Positions 1 to 12,261 of a DNA stretch of 64,000 nt are shown one piece after another. The first letter of the stretch is position 1; every line of letters begins with the position of its first letter. This DNA is from Symsagittifera roscoffensis (Eukaryota; Xenacoelomorpha; Acoela; Convolutidae). The stretch covers positions 18,661,275 to 18,725,274 of the forward strand of contig NC_087066.1 in the NCBI RefSeq assembly GCF_963678635.1, in the 5' to 3' direction. The notes under the pieces are model-generated. The model searched no databases. It was given only the letters and a program-made list of their open reading frames with translations, and was not told where the DNA came from. The position numbers and the translations under genes were made by a program.

Positions 1-3000
1 TGAGTCACCGGTAAACGGTCCAGTCAACTCGGAGTCCAACCCTCCTATTAAAGGTAAATCAAAGTTCGTGTGGCCAGACTTCAATTTTACCTTGAAGTCG
101 TTCAAGATGTCAATCGATGATAGTGTATTCGAGAAACGCCTCAGTGAAAATTACAGGTTGCTTCTTGATGAACAAATCGAACAAATGGATCGAATGTCAT
201 ATTTCGAAAAGCGTTGGCAAGAGGCTTGTCTAAGTAACCCCCCGGAGTTATGCACAGATGAGGTGTATGAAATGAAAAAGCAACAGTTGCTTGAAATGAA
301 CAGCAAGTGTTACATCGATAGATGGAAAAGTTCACGTGATTATTTCAAAGGAGATCAAAACTTGGTTTGTATGACCATGAAAAACTGGCAGATACTATGC
401 TTCGCCGACGAAGAAATGACAGGGCGTGATAACATTATACGACACATGAACGAGTTAGACGGAACGACGACAGTTCCTGAAAGCATCCAATTTAGTGCCC
501 AAGCTTGTCGATTAGTTTCAGTCAGCTCAGATTTGTTTGAAATAAAAATCCGAGACTACCCAGATCCAATGTATACAGTTGCAAATGGAAACATTTCGGG
601 AAAATTTTTAGTAGCTATTCTGCGACCCGAAAATTCATTTTCTTTCACAGACTATTCCCTTGGTAATCAATTTGAAGCAGCTAGGTTGAAGAGAAATCCT
701 GGAAGTCAGAAATGGTTTCATAACCTCACCATGACCTCTGATGCAGTGACCTTTAATTGGGGTCAAAATCGTGATCCGGGTTGGAATGAAGTTAGCCATG
801 GAATGTCTTTGATCAACAAACCCTCCGCTGATCCGAGCCCATCATTGCCTTTTTGGGACAAAGCACGCCTTAAATGCCAAGGAAAATTCCATTGTTATTA
901 CAAGTCACTTGAAATTACGTGGCTGTGTACGTTAGACCCTTACAAACAGTCGGAGAAACTAAGACTCCTGTGGAACAACGTATGTTACGACTGGGTTCCG
1001 AATAATCAGATTTTATCAGGAGATCTGAAAGTGGTTATTCAAACGTGCAGCAAGGCGCCATTAACCTTTATACATGCACCTAGAACCAAGATGTCATGGA
1101 ACTTTGTGTATCATTGTTTGGGGAACCCGTATGCCCATCATGCTGTTATGTTCAAGCCTCAAAATATTTACTTAGATGACTACGACACCTACTCAAGATT
1201 CAGGTAATGATGTTCATGGAACGCGGTGTTGTTGCCGAAACATTTTGGCAACCACAATTTGTGGGCTTGAAAATTAACTGTCTCGAAAATCTCGTTTAGA
1301 TCACAGAGCTTTGATGTTACCTTCTCAATTTCAATTCGACCCTCTACTGGAGGTGAGCCAATGACTGCAGTGAATGATGAAGCGCTGTTGACGAGTGACT
1401 TGCCTTCAGGCACTGCCAAAATTGACATGTTCAGCTCAACTTTCAACTGGTGCCACCAATTTGGAAAGCTTTTGGGGTACGCAGTTTTGAAGTGTAGTAG
1501 TCCTGATGTATATCAAATATTGATCGCGCAATAATTTAAAATCACTTTTGTTGGACTGAGTTATTGCTAGAAGAAAATCATTGCTCCCTAGGCTGGCAGA
1601 AAGGCTTGGCAAGGTTTTTTCGGAAAGATATTGAATCGTTTTTTTAGTTCCCGTAAATGTTAGCCCTCGAATTGCTTTGGTTCCATGTAGTTCATTGTTT
1701 TCTAGGACGACTGGCCGTCCCATTAAAAGAGGAGCATACTACAAAAATGTCAGAACCAAAAAGAAAGCCTCTCTGATGCGACATTTCCGTAACCTAGTGA
1801 CCAAGTTCGACACTCCTGCCATCACCTACAATTACAGGGTGAGCGAAAAGCGAAACAGAGGAGTGACGTGTTACTTCTCGAGTAATTCACGATTGAAAAC
1901 AGAGCAAAGTTTGTATCTGGAACCTCACAATGACAGACTAATCAGACGACCGGCAACACGATGGGTCACGAGGTCGTTGATATTTGACCTCAACAATGTC
2001 TACATCTTCGTCATATCTGATAACTCAGAGACAGAAGATCAGTCATCATTGATGGATATTTATATCAGGGATAAACGTAACACTGAGCCGCCGCGTAAGC
2101 TCCATTTCATGTCAATTCAGAGCTTGTCGTACCAGAAAACGGAAATCACGCCGAATACAGTTCGCTCCAGTAATGACTCGGTTGCAGAAGAAATCGTGTA
2201 CTTGACGCCCATGCATTCTTTGACAGCATCAGGCGTGCATGCTACTTGGAGCAGACGGAACCGGGCGATTATAATGCGACTTTACGACCAGTACTCTTTC
2301 AACAAAAGTTTGAGGCAGAATTTGTCATCAGATGCTTTGAAGCCAATTGTAGTTGTAAACACCGAAGACCCGAAATCCAAATGGGACAGGCGGAAGAGTG
2401 TATTGCAGCATCCGATTCACAAAATATCCTCAATAGGAACCAGTTCAGAAGAGCTTGATAATTCTGAAGCATCCATAACCGCATCAACGCCATGTAAACA
2501 GCAAAATCCGTTCGCAGATCCTTTGTACGAGATCCTCGTGAAAGATATTGACAGCAAACGGTTCTTCGGGTTTAATGAAGAGAAATATATACCCGAAGAT
2601 GACGAGGATGACAAGATTTCACTGTCAGATGTCAATCAACATAGCTTAAAAGTAGCGATATCCGACATGCAATTGAAGCTTCTCGGTTTCGACACCCCAG
2701 GTCTGGTAATAGTGACAGCTTCCGACGCCCAAATTGACAGGTATCAGCACGAGTCCATTTGGTATGAAGACAAACTATACAGTAAGAACTCGCTGATTGT
2801 TTCTCTTAATGATATGCAGTATTTTTCCACATTGAGTTATAACGACTTAGTAGCTTGCGAAGAAAACGACGAAACGGTATCGTGGTTGCCTTTGACTGTT
2901 GTGAACATTGAGTCGCAGAATCTTTCGAAATCAATGGACGAACAGTCATTCCAAGAGGAAGTCTTGACAGAGGCAATAGGTGCTCTTGTGTCATCTTGTG

Positions 3001-6000
3001 GATCTTATCGGCTCCAGAGAATCATTAGCAGATGTTGCTGTAATGTCTCTTTAGTAACTGTTAACTCACTCTCAGAAAACGAAAATATGCCTATATACAA
3101 TGTGCCTTCAAAACAACAAGTGTCCAAAAAAGCGCCAGTTTCGTTATTCAGACTTCATCATAATGATCTATGCATTAGCACTAACTCGTTTCAGTACAGC
3201 TTAGTGCTTGACATAGTGAATAACTTAATTTTATACCAAGAAAAATCGAAGAAGATTTCAATTGAAAATCTTAAAATTTTGAGACTTTCAATGCAAGTTA
3301 GAGAGTTCGCCGAATTGAAGCTGGCAATTATAAATATTCAGAAACATTTGAGAGAAGGGAATTTTGCTCTGAAAACATTGAAACGCGATAGAGCAGCGGT
3401 CGAAGGTAAATTGCAGTCACTTCAAAATTTAGTAGCTTCAAAGTTAGGTTCGGAAATCGACTCGGAAGGCTCACAAAGAATCGAAGAAGAAATTACTCAT
3501 TGGAGAAAATACGCTTTCGCTCAAGAAGAATCAGTTGAATCTAAGAAAAAAGAATTAGAAGCTTCAGCTCAGAGATTACAGTTAGCGCTGACCTGTTACA
3601 AAGAATTGCAGCTTAAGAGTAAAATCCAACTACCATCAAATGATGAAAAACCAGCTGCTGCGAACAAAAAGGAAATCATATTCGCCAAAGCGAAGTGGAG
3701 CTTAACTGAAGTTGATGGTCAAATAGGTTTCGCCGATGTTTGCCTGACAAACTTCAAGTATACAAAAATTGCGAGTAGTGATGACAGCCTGGATCACCGT
3801 GTCGCTTTAGAAGATGTCGAAGTTAAAAATCTAATCAATAACGACCATTTTGTGGACATTTTACAAACTCATGAAAAGAATGCTAGAAATATGGCAAGTA
3901 GTAGTAGCGAATCTTCTATTCAAAACGAAGGTGATGAGCTGAGCCCGGACAATGACAGAGGGATGATTCTAGTTGTCCAGATGAGAGAAAAGCCAGCTGT
4001 CGGCGGAATCCAAATCCGCGAACTACTGGATATAAAAATTGCGACATTAAATATTCACTTGACAGAAGCGTTTTGGAAGACTATGAAGCAGTTTTTGTTC
4101 CCGGTGGAATCGAAGCGAAAACAGGAGGAGGAAGAATTGCATCAGATGAGGCTCTTGACGACTGCTTTGCCACACGACAAGGCAGGAAGCAAGTTGACCT
4201 TGCATAAGTCGGGAAGCAGTTCATACTCGTTGAGTTCGGCACTGGCTTCGAAGAACAAGAAAAAGAAGGTACAAAAACATTTGAAAATGAAATGGATATT
4301 GTTAAATATTTATTTGAACTTCTCTCAATAATCAAACCAAATGGATTCAATTTACGTCGATTGTTTCAGCAATATTTTTAGTGCTTGAAGTTTTCTGTAG
4401 TCTGCTGGCTAGAGTAGTTTTGACAAAATATGCCGAAATGGCTCTTTTTTAGTTCTTTTAATGAAAAAGGATAGTGACAAGAAAGTTTTCCCCTCTTATT
4501 TATTATACTGGCGCTAAATGAACTGTTAGCAAATATTGGGATCTGATCGACCAAAAATGAAATAAGTTTAAAAATTTAAGTTTCTGTGTGCTGTTTTATT
4601 TCGTTGCCATATTTGTAAAAAGTCTCAACTTGGAGCTCATTTGATACGTCTTTTTAGGTTAAAAAAGAAGCGAAAGACAGGGACTTTGAGAAGTTATACA
4701 GCAGTCACGCAGGCCATGAGTCAATAGATTTAGCTTTTGAAAGAGCGGCGAGGAATTGTTTGTTTGTGGTGATTCGCATCCGGGAGGTACCTATCTATGT
4801 GACTTACAGAGGCGACAAGAAAAAGAACATAGAAGACATTCACAACATGCACATCGTGTTGCCTCGAGTGGAGATACATAACATGACTATGACCTGGAGA
4901 GATCTGCTCAACCATGTGAGGCGTGAAGTGACGAAGACCATTGTAAAAGGTAAAGATAGTTTTTGTAACTTCGGACCGCCAGTCTGATTTGAACTCCTCG
5001 TACATGTGGGATTAATTTGTTTCAACTACCGTATAAGTTTGGGAAACAAAACTGTTCTTTCGAGAGCCAAAAATTGCCTGTGAAAAACCACAGCTAGCTT
5101 CTGTACTCCTTGCTTCTTCGAAAGTCAAAACAAAAAAAATGAATACTAGTTTTCTGCTTTACAGCTTTTGAATGATCCAATGACTGTAACATGATGGTTT
5201 ATTAACAAAAACCATGAAAGAACAGATACTGAACATACATATTCTTGTAGTTATGAAACCTAAAAGCTCATAATCTACTATCTCTAACACGGGGTGTGTT
5301 AGAGATAGTAGATTATCAGCTTTTAGGTTTCATAACTACAAGAATATGTATGTTCAGTATCTGTTGTTTCATGGTTTTTGTTAATAAACCATCATGTTAC
5401 AGTTATTGGATCATTCAAAAGCTGTCTAGCAGAAAACTAGTATTTATTTTTTTGTTTTGACTTTCGAAGAAGCAAGGAGTACAGAAGCTATCTGTGGTTT
5501 TTCACAGGCAATTTTCGGCTCTCGAAAGAACAGTTTTTAATGGTATTAGTGATACAACCCTGATAATATTGATACCATGGCTTTCAAATTAAAAAGACTA
5601 GAATTCAATTACGTTTTTCGCGACCTTTACACATTTGCTGATCGATAGTGGAGTCCTCACTATTTCATCGACTCTTAAAAAAAAGAGGAAAATTTCTGAT
5701 CCACTGCAGTGAGCAGACAATTTTCAAAGAGCACCAAGTTTTCACATCAGTCATGATAAATGGGAGGACAAGAAAAAAAAACCTTTTCTTTAGAAAAATT
5801 GTGGGGTTTCAGTCAAGCAAACTCGTCACAAAAATTTTTGCGAAGACCATCGCAAAATTGCTGAAGCAAAATCCAAAAGAAGATTACAAATTGCGAGTTA
5901 CTAAATTGCATTTATGAATGCACTTAGGAATATATGCACTTTCATCTGATGAAAGTGACGTAAATAGCACTCTCCAAATACGAACGTGGAACTGGAGCAA

Positions 6001-9000
6001 AAAAGCGCCAATCATAAAATCGATCTAGAAATTCAAAGAGCTTAAAGGGCATCAATTTTTTTCTTTGAAATTCGAAAGTTGAGATTTTTTCAACTAAGTC
6101 AGTAATTTTTTTTGTTAACTTGCATTCATTACTCTTTTACAATCTTTGATTGGCTATGTTTGTATTTGAAAAAAGTTGAAGTTCTGCATAAGAGGCTTTT
6201 CCCACATTTAAGAAGATAAACTTAATGGATTTTGAAAAAGTCAAATTTTTGATTTTTTTATAGTTTTTTTAATCTTCTTTTTTTTCGAAAACTACCTAGC
6301 CAAATCTGAGATAAAGAATTCAATTGAAAGGGCGCGTAATAGTTTTCTCCTTCAAATAAGCAGAGAATTAACTGGGGTAATGCGTAAAATCAGTTTTTTT
6401 AGGTATGAAAATTACGCATTTCCGTATCAGTACAATATATGATAAAAATATTAAAAGAGGTACATCCAGCTTTAGATGTACATCCAGTTTTTTTCCTTGA
6501 GTTTTGCAACTTTATTGGAGTCAGTAAGTATTAGTAAAATTACAAGCGGTCGTGGAGCAGATGTGAAAACGTGATGCTCCTTGTCTCGAATTTGACATTC
6601 AAAATTTTTTCTCAAGGTGTATTTTTAATCTTTTACTTTTCCTTTTTTCACTTTGTTTTGCCTGTTTAGAGCTCATTTTTGCATGTTCCTCACTTTTGTT
6701 TGCGAACGCAACTTCGTCTCTGTGTAAACAATAGTAAACAATAGTTTGATGACAAACATTACTAATCATCATCGCAATATGAATCATAGTAGTTAATAAT
6801 CATAGTAATAAAAAAATCATAATAATATCAAGGATAGCTGTTTAACGAGTAGCACAGAACAAGTAGCACCATAGCCTTCAACAAAAAATAAAAAAAACGT
6901 TTTGTCAAATTAGAGTCTTTTTTCTGCGTGGTGTGGTAAAAGCATCGCAACGAAAAAAAATAGAACTTAGGCATGCTCGACAGTCATTGTAAAGTAGGTC
7001 ATATGGAAAACAGTCTTTGTAGGAAATGGACAAGAAGAACGAAAACTAAATTGTAAAAAAAATTTAAAAACACTTTTTTTAAAATACTTTTAAGTTTTTG
7101 ATTCCCAAATTTTCGCTAAAAACTTATAGCGCTAATTCCCAAAAGGGCGCTGATTCCCACAATAGCGCTAGTGTTACTTGAGTAAATCTAAAAGCTCACG
7201 GCTTAAATTAAGCATGAATAAACTATAGTTTAATCCTGCGCGCTCACCTTCTTAGCGCAAAATATTATTAAAATTTTCCAACCGGTTTTTCTCGGCACAG
7301 AGATAATTTCATTATGTCGTTCGAATCACGACTGAATATGCTTTCATGTGATATATCACTCAACCCATTCCGATGATTTTTTGTGGTATCTGCGTGGAAA
7401 ACAAAAAAAATAAAATACCCGGATACATATTTTCTCCCATTTTTCAAATGGTCGGAACATTAAATACAACAATAATCATTGCGGTTGAGATCAGCAAGTG
7501 GTATCAAACCGGAATATAGATTTTTTTTCGGGTTAACAACTTGTTTAACAGGATCACTCGAATCACTTGTATCTTGGTTCATAATGAATTCAAACTTCTA
7601 TGCGTTACCGGCCTACTGAGCCTGCAGGTAACAAATATGCCTGGGACGTCCAAGCTCCTGGTTTCGGATCTGACTTGAACCTGTTTTTCTTTCAAACGGG
7701 AAATTTGCTGCTTTTAATCAAATTGTCGGCGAATTTTTTGTCTATTTAGCTGTTGTCGGCTTAGTTGTTACATCTTGGAATCGTTTTTTGCGGGGCACAT
7801 TTTTCTTTAATGTTGCTCGTGTTTGGTTTACTTGTACAATGTGTTTTTACTTACCTTGATTTCGTATTTCCTTTGTTTTTTCTCGGCCCGTATCATTTCG
7901 GCCTATTTTTTTATCGGTTTAATGACGTAATGATAGGGTCGAGAAAACAAAATTGAAAAAGTCCTAAAGGCCATACCGCAAAAACCGAAAGGATTTGAGC
8001 AATAAAGTTTGGAGGCCAGATTAACCAGAAATGAATGGACCCCGAGCTAAAGGTAAACAATAATGAGCTTTCAGGTTTCATAACCACAAGAATATGTAAG
8101 CTCAGTTACCGTTTTTCACTATTTTTTAATTATAAGAAAATTATATTACAGTCATAAGTCCTTTAAAAGCTGTATGTAAAACATAAATTTCTGATTTTGT
8201 TTTATGTTCCGACCTTCGAAAAAATAAGGAATACTGAAGCTAGGTGTGGTTCCTCCAAGTTTCCCCATTGTTTGAATCTCGAAATAACGATTATATTGAT
8301 ACCTTGGCCTGAAAGTTAAAAAGATTTTTCGTTGCTATTGTTATGTCGTAATGTTTGGGGGCTAAAAATTTTTTACATTCAGCACTCATATGTCCCTTTT
8401 TTGTGAAAATAGGAATCCCGGTCATTGAAAGTTAGCCAGGTGCTTAATGAGACCTTTCAGCCTGAAACATCCCAATCAAAAAGATAAAGAAAAGCAATGC
8501 AGAAATCAGTGGCCTTAAATCACTTTTGATTACACTAGACAGTGTAATTTTGGTGTGCAACTTTTGGTTGTATTGTTTCTGATATCTTCTTGTTAATCTC
8601 CCCAAAATTAGCTATAAATCTTGAAGTTTTCAACGAAAAAGCCCAAGGTTCTCTTTAGATAGTTACACCTTAACGCTATGACAGGCATTGTTGGAATCGA
8701 GATTCTTCGAAAAATTTGTTAAAAATGTACGAAGCCGAGCATCGTCTCGTTTCGCTATCAATTCAGCTGGTTTTTAATCGGGATTATTCAGATATAGTTT
8801 TGTAAAGAACTATTGAACTGTTGTAAAGAATTATTGATTTTTGGGGTTTTGGTTGCCGAATGTTTCTTTGTTTCACTTGCGAGAGCAAGCGTCTTATAAT
8901 CGGATCTAGACTTTTTCCCGTAAACAACATTCTTCTCTTATTTATTTACTTCCTTCTTCTTCAGGTTTGTTCTTTATTCAATTCTTTCATGTTCTGTCCC

Positions 9001-10702
9001 ATTTCGATGTTCCTTCTCTAAGGTCTGGGGTCGAGTGTCTTTCACTATGTATGCGATTGATTTTTTTTCGGTAAAACTTGACTTTTCGAACTTCCGTTTG
9101 TCTGCTGAAGTTTTGTCGGCGCTTTGCCACCTCACAGATTCTACTGTCCTGCAAGCAACTTTCATTGCAGTTGCAAGTACCAGCGTTGTTCCTTCTAGTT
9201 TCAGGGATAGACTTGCAGTTCCACTGGTGTCTGCTCAAAGGTCGTCGGCTATTTGCCCACATAAATGCTTTTTCTTGTGATATAGGCAACTTTCATGGTA
9301 GTTGCAAGTGTTAGTGTTGTTCATCGTAGTTTCATGTGGGACTTAAAACCCTAAAGAACTAATTATGAATCTTAATTTTTCGGCTAAACTTGTGCCTGCT
9401 CAAAGATTACCGGCTTTGTTTCCTCGCCGCGTGCTTTGTCCATTGCTAATTTATTATTAAAATATCTTATTGGAGTTTTTGTCAATATACACGAAAATAT
9501 AAATTTTTGGTAGACCTAGTTTCTTGATCATGTTTGACTTGTTCCATTTTTTTCGACTCTTATGTTTGAAAAAAAATTTCAAAACGTTCCAGTCAATTTT
9601 TTTTTCTTAAGCGTGTTTAGCACATTGCTCATTTTAATCAAGGTGGTTCAGAACAAAAAAAGTTTTTTTTTCAGTTTTGTGATGAGAATTTTGGAAACCT
9701 CGAAGTTGCATTTTTAAAAGTAGTCAATATAGTAAGCATAAAAAGCGGTTGGCTGCCCCCATCCTTTTTGGGTCTTTTCGGTTATACTTACCCCCTCTCC
9801 CCCCTCCCCCCCACCCCCCCCCCCCCCAAAAATTGAAGAAATTTGGCAATTCAAATTTCGAGTTGAAATTGAAAGCGCAAAAGCGAGTGAAACAAACAAT
9901 TAAATACCACACGAGTGCAATTAGCAGCTGCTCGATTAGGAAACAAAAGTATATGTCAAAAGCTGCTAATTGCAAGCGAGTGCTATTTAGTTTCACTCGC
10001 TTTCGCGCTTTCAATTTCAACTCGAAATTTGAATTGCCAAATTTATTCATTTAGGCGGATAGAACAGAAAATACCCTCCTTTTTTTTTATCGTTGCATTC
10101 AATTTTTTTATTTAATACTTTTGACGTTAACAATCTGTTTAAAGCACCGTAGGTTCGACCTGTAATAGGTTCTTATTCTGACATGTAAAAAGCAAAATTT
10201 GAACATAAATCAAATTTGGTTCAAATTAATAGTTTGCTTGAAATTGTATTTATTTGACAGAGTATTGTTCTGGTGAGAGCATTTATTTTTCTCAGTTGCC
10301 ACTTAGGCTTCCACAGAAAAGGGTCTCTGATCTATATAATCCGTTTTTGTTTTCTTGAATTTTGCCAAGCTTTTTTGCTCCTTGAATGGTTTTCTCAAAA
10401 ATGTTTGCTTTGATGGTTGCGGCTGCTGCTTCGATCATTGTGTATACTTGTTTGTTTTTTATTTAGCGCTTTTAGGGTGCGAATGGAATGACGTGCAAAT
10501 ATAGTCTATTCTGATTGCTATTATTTAGCTTTATAATCAAAACGGATGTTGTTTTGCTGTTTCAGGTTGGATGCAAGAGAAGCTTCGCCTCGGTGCGTAC
10601 AGAAATAGCAAGATGTTGACAGATGAAGATCAAGCGGCTCTAATGATAGACAAGGAGAAGCTGCGCAAGCTGAATGAACAGCATCTAAACAAGTCAAAAT
10701 AA
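1..10702 (+). CDS. BLTP2: Bridge-like lipid transfer protein 2 (hobbit/KIAA0100/FMP27-SABRE family), 3' part
   Basis: Partial at the left edge. Exons are <2-1203, 1706-4268, 4658-4949 and 10566-10702 (stop TAA), all GT-AG with matching phases (2, 0, 1), giving 1397 residues. The family builds long hydrophobic grooves that move lipids at ER-plasma membrane contacts. Exon 1 carries a GFWDK-type segment (LPFWDKARLKCQGKF, about 841-890), then a conserved HCLGNPYAHH. Exon 2 begins RTTGRPIKRGAYYKN, has a charged coiled-coil stretch near 3300-3600 and ends in the GGIQIRELLDIKIATLNIHL block followed by FWKTMKQFLFP. Exon 3 has the strongly conserved VPIYVTYRGDKKKNIEDIHN. Exon 4 encodes a 45-residue charged tail. 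The reading frame is open to base 2, so the first exon starts upstream or is cut by the edge. Family assignment is from remembered C-terminal motifs; exon joins are supported by frame and splice consensus. Confidence 0.88.
1204..1705 (-). other. BLTP2 intron with long antisense open frame
   Basis: The intron runs from GTAATG at 1204 to TTTTCTAG ending at 1705. Its sense frames are full of stops. The minus strand is open from 1723 to 1436 and, one frame over, from 1446 to 1189, together about 170 codons with ordinary amino-acid composition and a single frame change near 1440. I recognise no family. It could be a nested gene remnant, transposon-derived coding sequence, or chance. Confidence 0.35.
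4269..4657 (+). other. BLTP2 intron, nothing recognised
   Basis: AT-rich intron between GTACAA at 4269 and the TTTTTAG acceptor ending at 4657. No repeat or open frame of note is seen. Confidence 0.8.
5048..5537. repeat. 490-bp near-perfect palindrome (foldback) in the last BLTP2 intron
   Basis: The left arm (5048-5290) reads as the reverse complement of the right arm (5296-5537) with few differences and only about 5 bases between them. The centre is TAACAC-GGGGT-GTGTTA, and the outer ends are AAAACTGTTC and GAACAGTTTT. If transcribed within the intron it would fold into a roughly 240-bp hairpin. Its right arm and right flank resemble 8062-8335, which suggests that an ordinary repeat copy was inverted and duplicated here. 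No transposase frame is present. Confidence 0.93.
5908..6200 (+). repeat. Family C repeat, degraded copy
   Basis: Begins with GCATTTATGAATGCACTTAG, continues through ACGTGGAACTGG, a GATCTAGAAATTCAAAGAGC segment and TTCGAAAGTTGAGATTTTTT, to TTGCATTCATTACTCTTTT. The same order of segments recurs at 19030-19425, 19426-19700, 29000-29290, 29965-30240, 37325-37790 and 50455-50745. No coding capacity is seen. Confidence 0.65.
6701..6729 (+). repeat. Family A hairpin motif
   Basis: TGCGAACGCAACTTCGTCTC followed by TGTGTAAA. It is one of about twelve copies of a short hairpin (GCGAAG..CTTCGC then CTCTGTGTT) scattered over the window, often near the end of a tRNA-headed repeat. Confidence 0.6.
6828..7400 (-). 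repeat. Family B repeat, about 570 bp, minus orientation
   Basis: On the minus strand it starts near the conserved CATCGGAATGGGTTGAGTGA (about 7345-7378) and ends with the TCTGTGCTAC...CTATCCTTG block at 6828-6875. The plus-strand copy at 12760-13255 has the same two end blocks about 490 bp apart. It lies inside the BLTP2 intron and looks non-coding. Confidence 0.65.
7401..8061. other. Intron stretch, no gene
   Basis: AT-rich BLTP2 intron sequence. A tRNA-like B-box (TGGTTTCGGATCT near 7651) suggests an eroded SINE head at about 7605-7680. Nothing else is recognised. Confidence 0.4.
8062..8335 (+). repeat. Diverged single-arm copy of the 5048-5537 palindrome
   Basis: The segments AGCTTTCAGGTTTCATAACC, ACAAGAATATGTA, TTTAAAAGCTGTATG and ATTGATACCTTGGC follow the same order as the right arm of the palindrome plus its right flank (to about 5600), with many substitutions. 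Only one orientation is present, so this is probably the ancestral, uninverted form of the repeat. Confidence 0.75.
9150..9420 (+). repeat. Imperfect tandem duplication, two units of about 130 bp
   Basis: The segments GCAACTTTCAT, GTTGCAAGT, GTTGTTC, TAGTTTCA, TGTCTGCTCAAAG and CGGCT at 9153-9250 recur in the same order at 9289-9415. Overlapping short open frames on both strands look like chance. The function is unknown. Confidence 0.55.
9791..9828 (+). repeat. C-rich homopolymer tract
   Basis: Nearly pure C run interrupted by T and A, in otherwise AT-rich intron sequence. It sits directly beside the palindrome at 9841-10043. Confidence 0.95.
9841..10043. repeat. Second palindrome, arms about 85 bp
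   Basis: The left arm 9841-9929 (ATTTGGCAATTCAAATTTCG ... TTAGCAGCT) is mirrored by the right arm 9961-10043 (AGCTGCTAATTGCAAGCG ... TTGCCAAATTT). The spacer is about 30 bp. The inner parts of the arms have diverged more than the outer parts. The symmetrical open frames on both strands are a by-product of the palindrome. Confidence 0.9.
10128..10180 (+). repeat. Family E repeat with GCACCGTAGG palindrome
   Basis: CAATCTGTTTAAAGCACCGT followed by AGGTTCGAC. The same block occurs at 47113-47170 and twice in tandem at 48614-48753, where the core is the perfect palindrome GCACC-GTA-GGTGC. Confidence 0.6.
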
Positions 10703-10782
10703 TTGCCATAAAACCTCGGGGCTTGATAGTTCTGCTATCATTTTAGAATTAGAGAGGATAATATATTAGATGCGGATCACAA

Positions 10783-10788
10783 AATAAA
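10783..10788 (+). terminator. Poly(A) signal of BLTP2
   Basis: AATAAA lies 81 nt after the BLTP2 stop codon and is followed by an AT-rich region. It is the first canonical signal downstream of the gene. Confidence 0.6.
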
Positions 10789-12261
10789 CCCTGAATAATT
10801 TTGTAATTAGTTTTTAAACCAATTCTGATCAATAATTTTGTTTCGGTATTTTATAGATAATTCGTTCAAAAGAAAATTATGTTTTGTTAGCTATTTAAGT
10901 TGATTTGTAGAGTAGAAATGATTTATAGACTTAATTTTTGAGCTTGTAAACTCGATTCATTTATGACACGCTGAACTGTTTTGCAATTGAATTTTAGAGT
11001 GTCAAAAACTCTAATTTAAATCTCTAATTTTAGTCCGACCACGTAGTGGGGAGGAATTTTGTATTCAGTTGTATTTTCTGCGCAGGTATATCAGGAAATT
11101 TTTCAAATATATGTTTTTGAAAAATTTCACAATTAGTTTCCAATATTTTAAGTTTAAATGAACGTTGTGGTTAAAGAAAAGGTTATAAAAGTTGTTCAAT
11201 GTCAAATTTTTTTTGACGGCTTTGACTGTCTTTTCAATTTCAATTTAACTGGAAGCCAATTCCACTCTAGAATTAGTAAACAGCAAATTGGCGTTTAACA
11301 ACGTGAATTACTCCTAGTTACCATTTGAATAAGCAAGGGTACCGCAACCAAGTGCTAATTTACAAAAGTGGACCATGAAGTCTTGCTCGTGCTTCAACTC
11401 GCTCACTAATAAGTTCAAATTCAATCAATTTTTCAGCGTAATTGGCGTAGAGGTAATACCCATGCTTGAAACGACAAAGCTCTGGATTTCGAGTCCGGTC
11501 GAAACCAGTTTTTGTTTTACTTGTATGCTTTTCTGGGGCATCGTCTGCGTTGACTTTTGTTAGTTTGTTACCGCTGCAGGAGTGTTTTTGAAGGTTCAGT
11601 TTTCTTCTTGCATTTGGAAAGCCATTTCTTAAGTCCCAGAGATCGTGGTAATTAAGTTGATTTTTTTTCGGAGTTTTGTATGCATTTCAAACTTTTTCGC
11701 ACGAGCGTAGTGTGATAGTACGATGCATTTTTTCTAACCTAAGTCGGAAATAAAAGTGCTACTGCTGGTGGCAATTTTCAATCGAGTGGCTGTATTAGCA
11801 ATATTTTGCCAAGTGCTTTGATTTTGATCGGTAATAGGCTAACACGGTTGATGATTTTTAATTCATCAAAAGAAAGGAAAAACTATTTGATTCATACAAC
11901 AGTATATTAATTTAAATCCTTCTCAGAAAATTTCCATCTTGGTTTACTTCGCGACATTTTTGAAATGCATAATTTATTCGCAATTTGGTTTAATACATTC
12001 TAGTTCTAGTGGTGCCTTTCGCTTATTATATTGCAAAATATTACATGCAGATTTTTTTGTGTATGAATTTTGCCGCTTTCTCGCCGGTGTTTGCGAAGCT
12101 GAAGCGTTGCCTCTGTGTTATTGCTTAGTTACACATGCGAGCTTGTGAATATTGTGTAATAATGCTCGTTTGACGGCATTTTTGCTATAATCATATTCTG
12201 CGGAAGCATTGGAATTTTTATAGCATCTGGTCCATTTCTGGCTAGTGTTTCTCGCTAGCGA
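10789..12261 (+). other. Intergenic stretch with SINE remnants
   Basis: No gene is seen. A tRNA-like head lies at 11435-11505 (TTGGCGTAGAGGTAAT as A-box, GATTTCGAGTCC as B-box). A family A hairpin lies at 12091-12120 (TTGCGAAGCTGAAGCGTTGC, then CTCTGTGTT). The rest is AT-rich. Confidence 0.5.

Noticed and set aside
7765-7956. Very hydrophobic 63-codon frame resembling a membrane peptide
   Set aside because: T-rich intron sequence naturally reads as F/L/V; no conserved features, no sensible start context.
9724-10054. Mirrored open frames of about 100 codons on both strands
   Set aside because: They are a direct consequence of the palindrome and the C-rich tract; no domain or codon signal.
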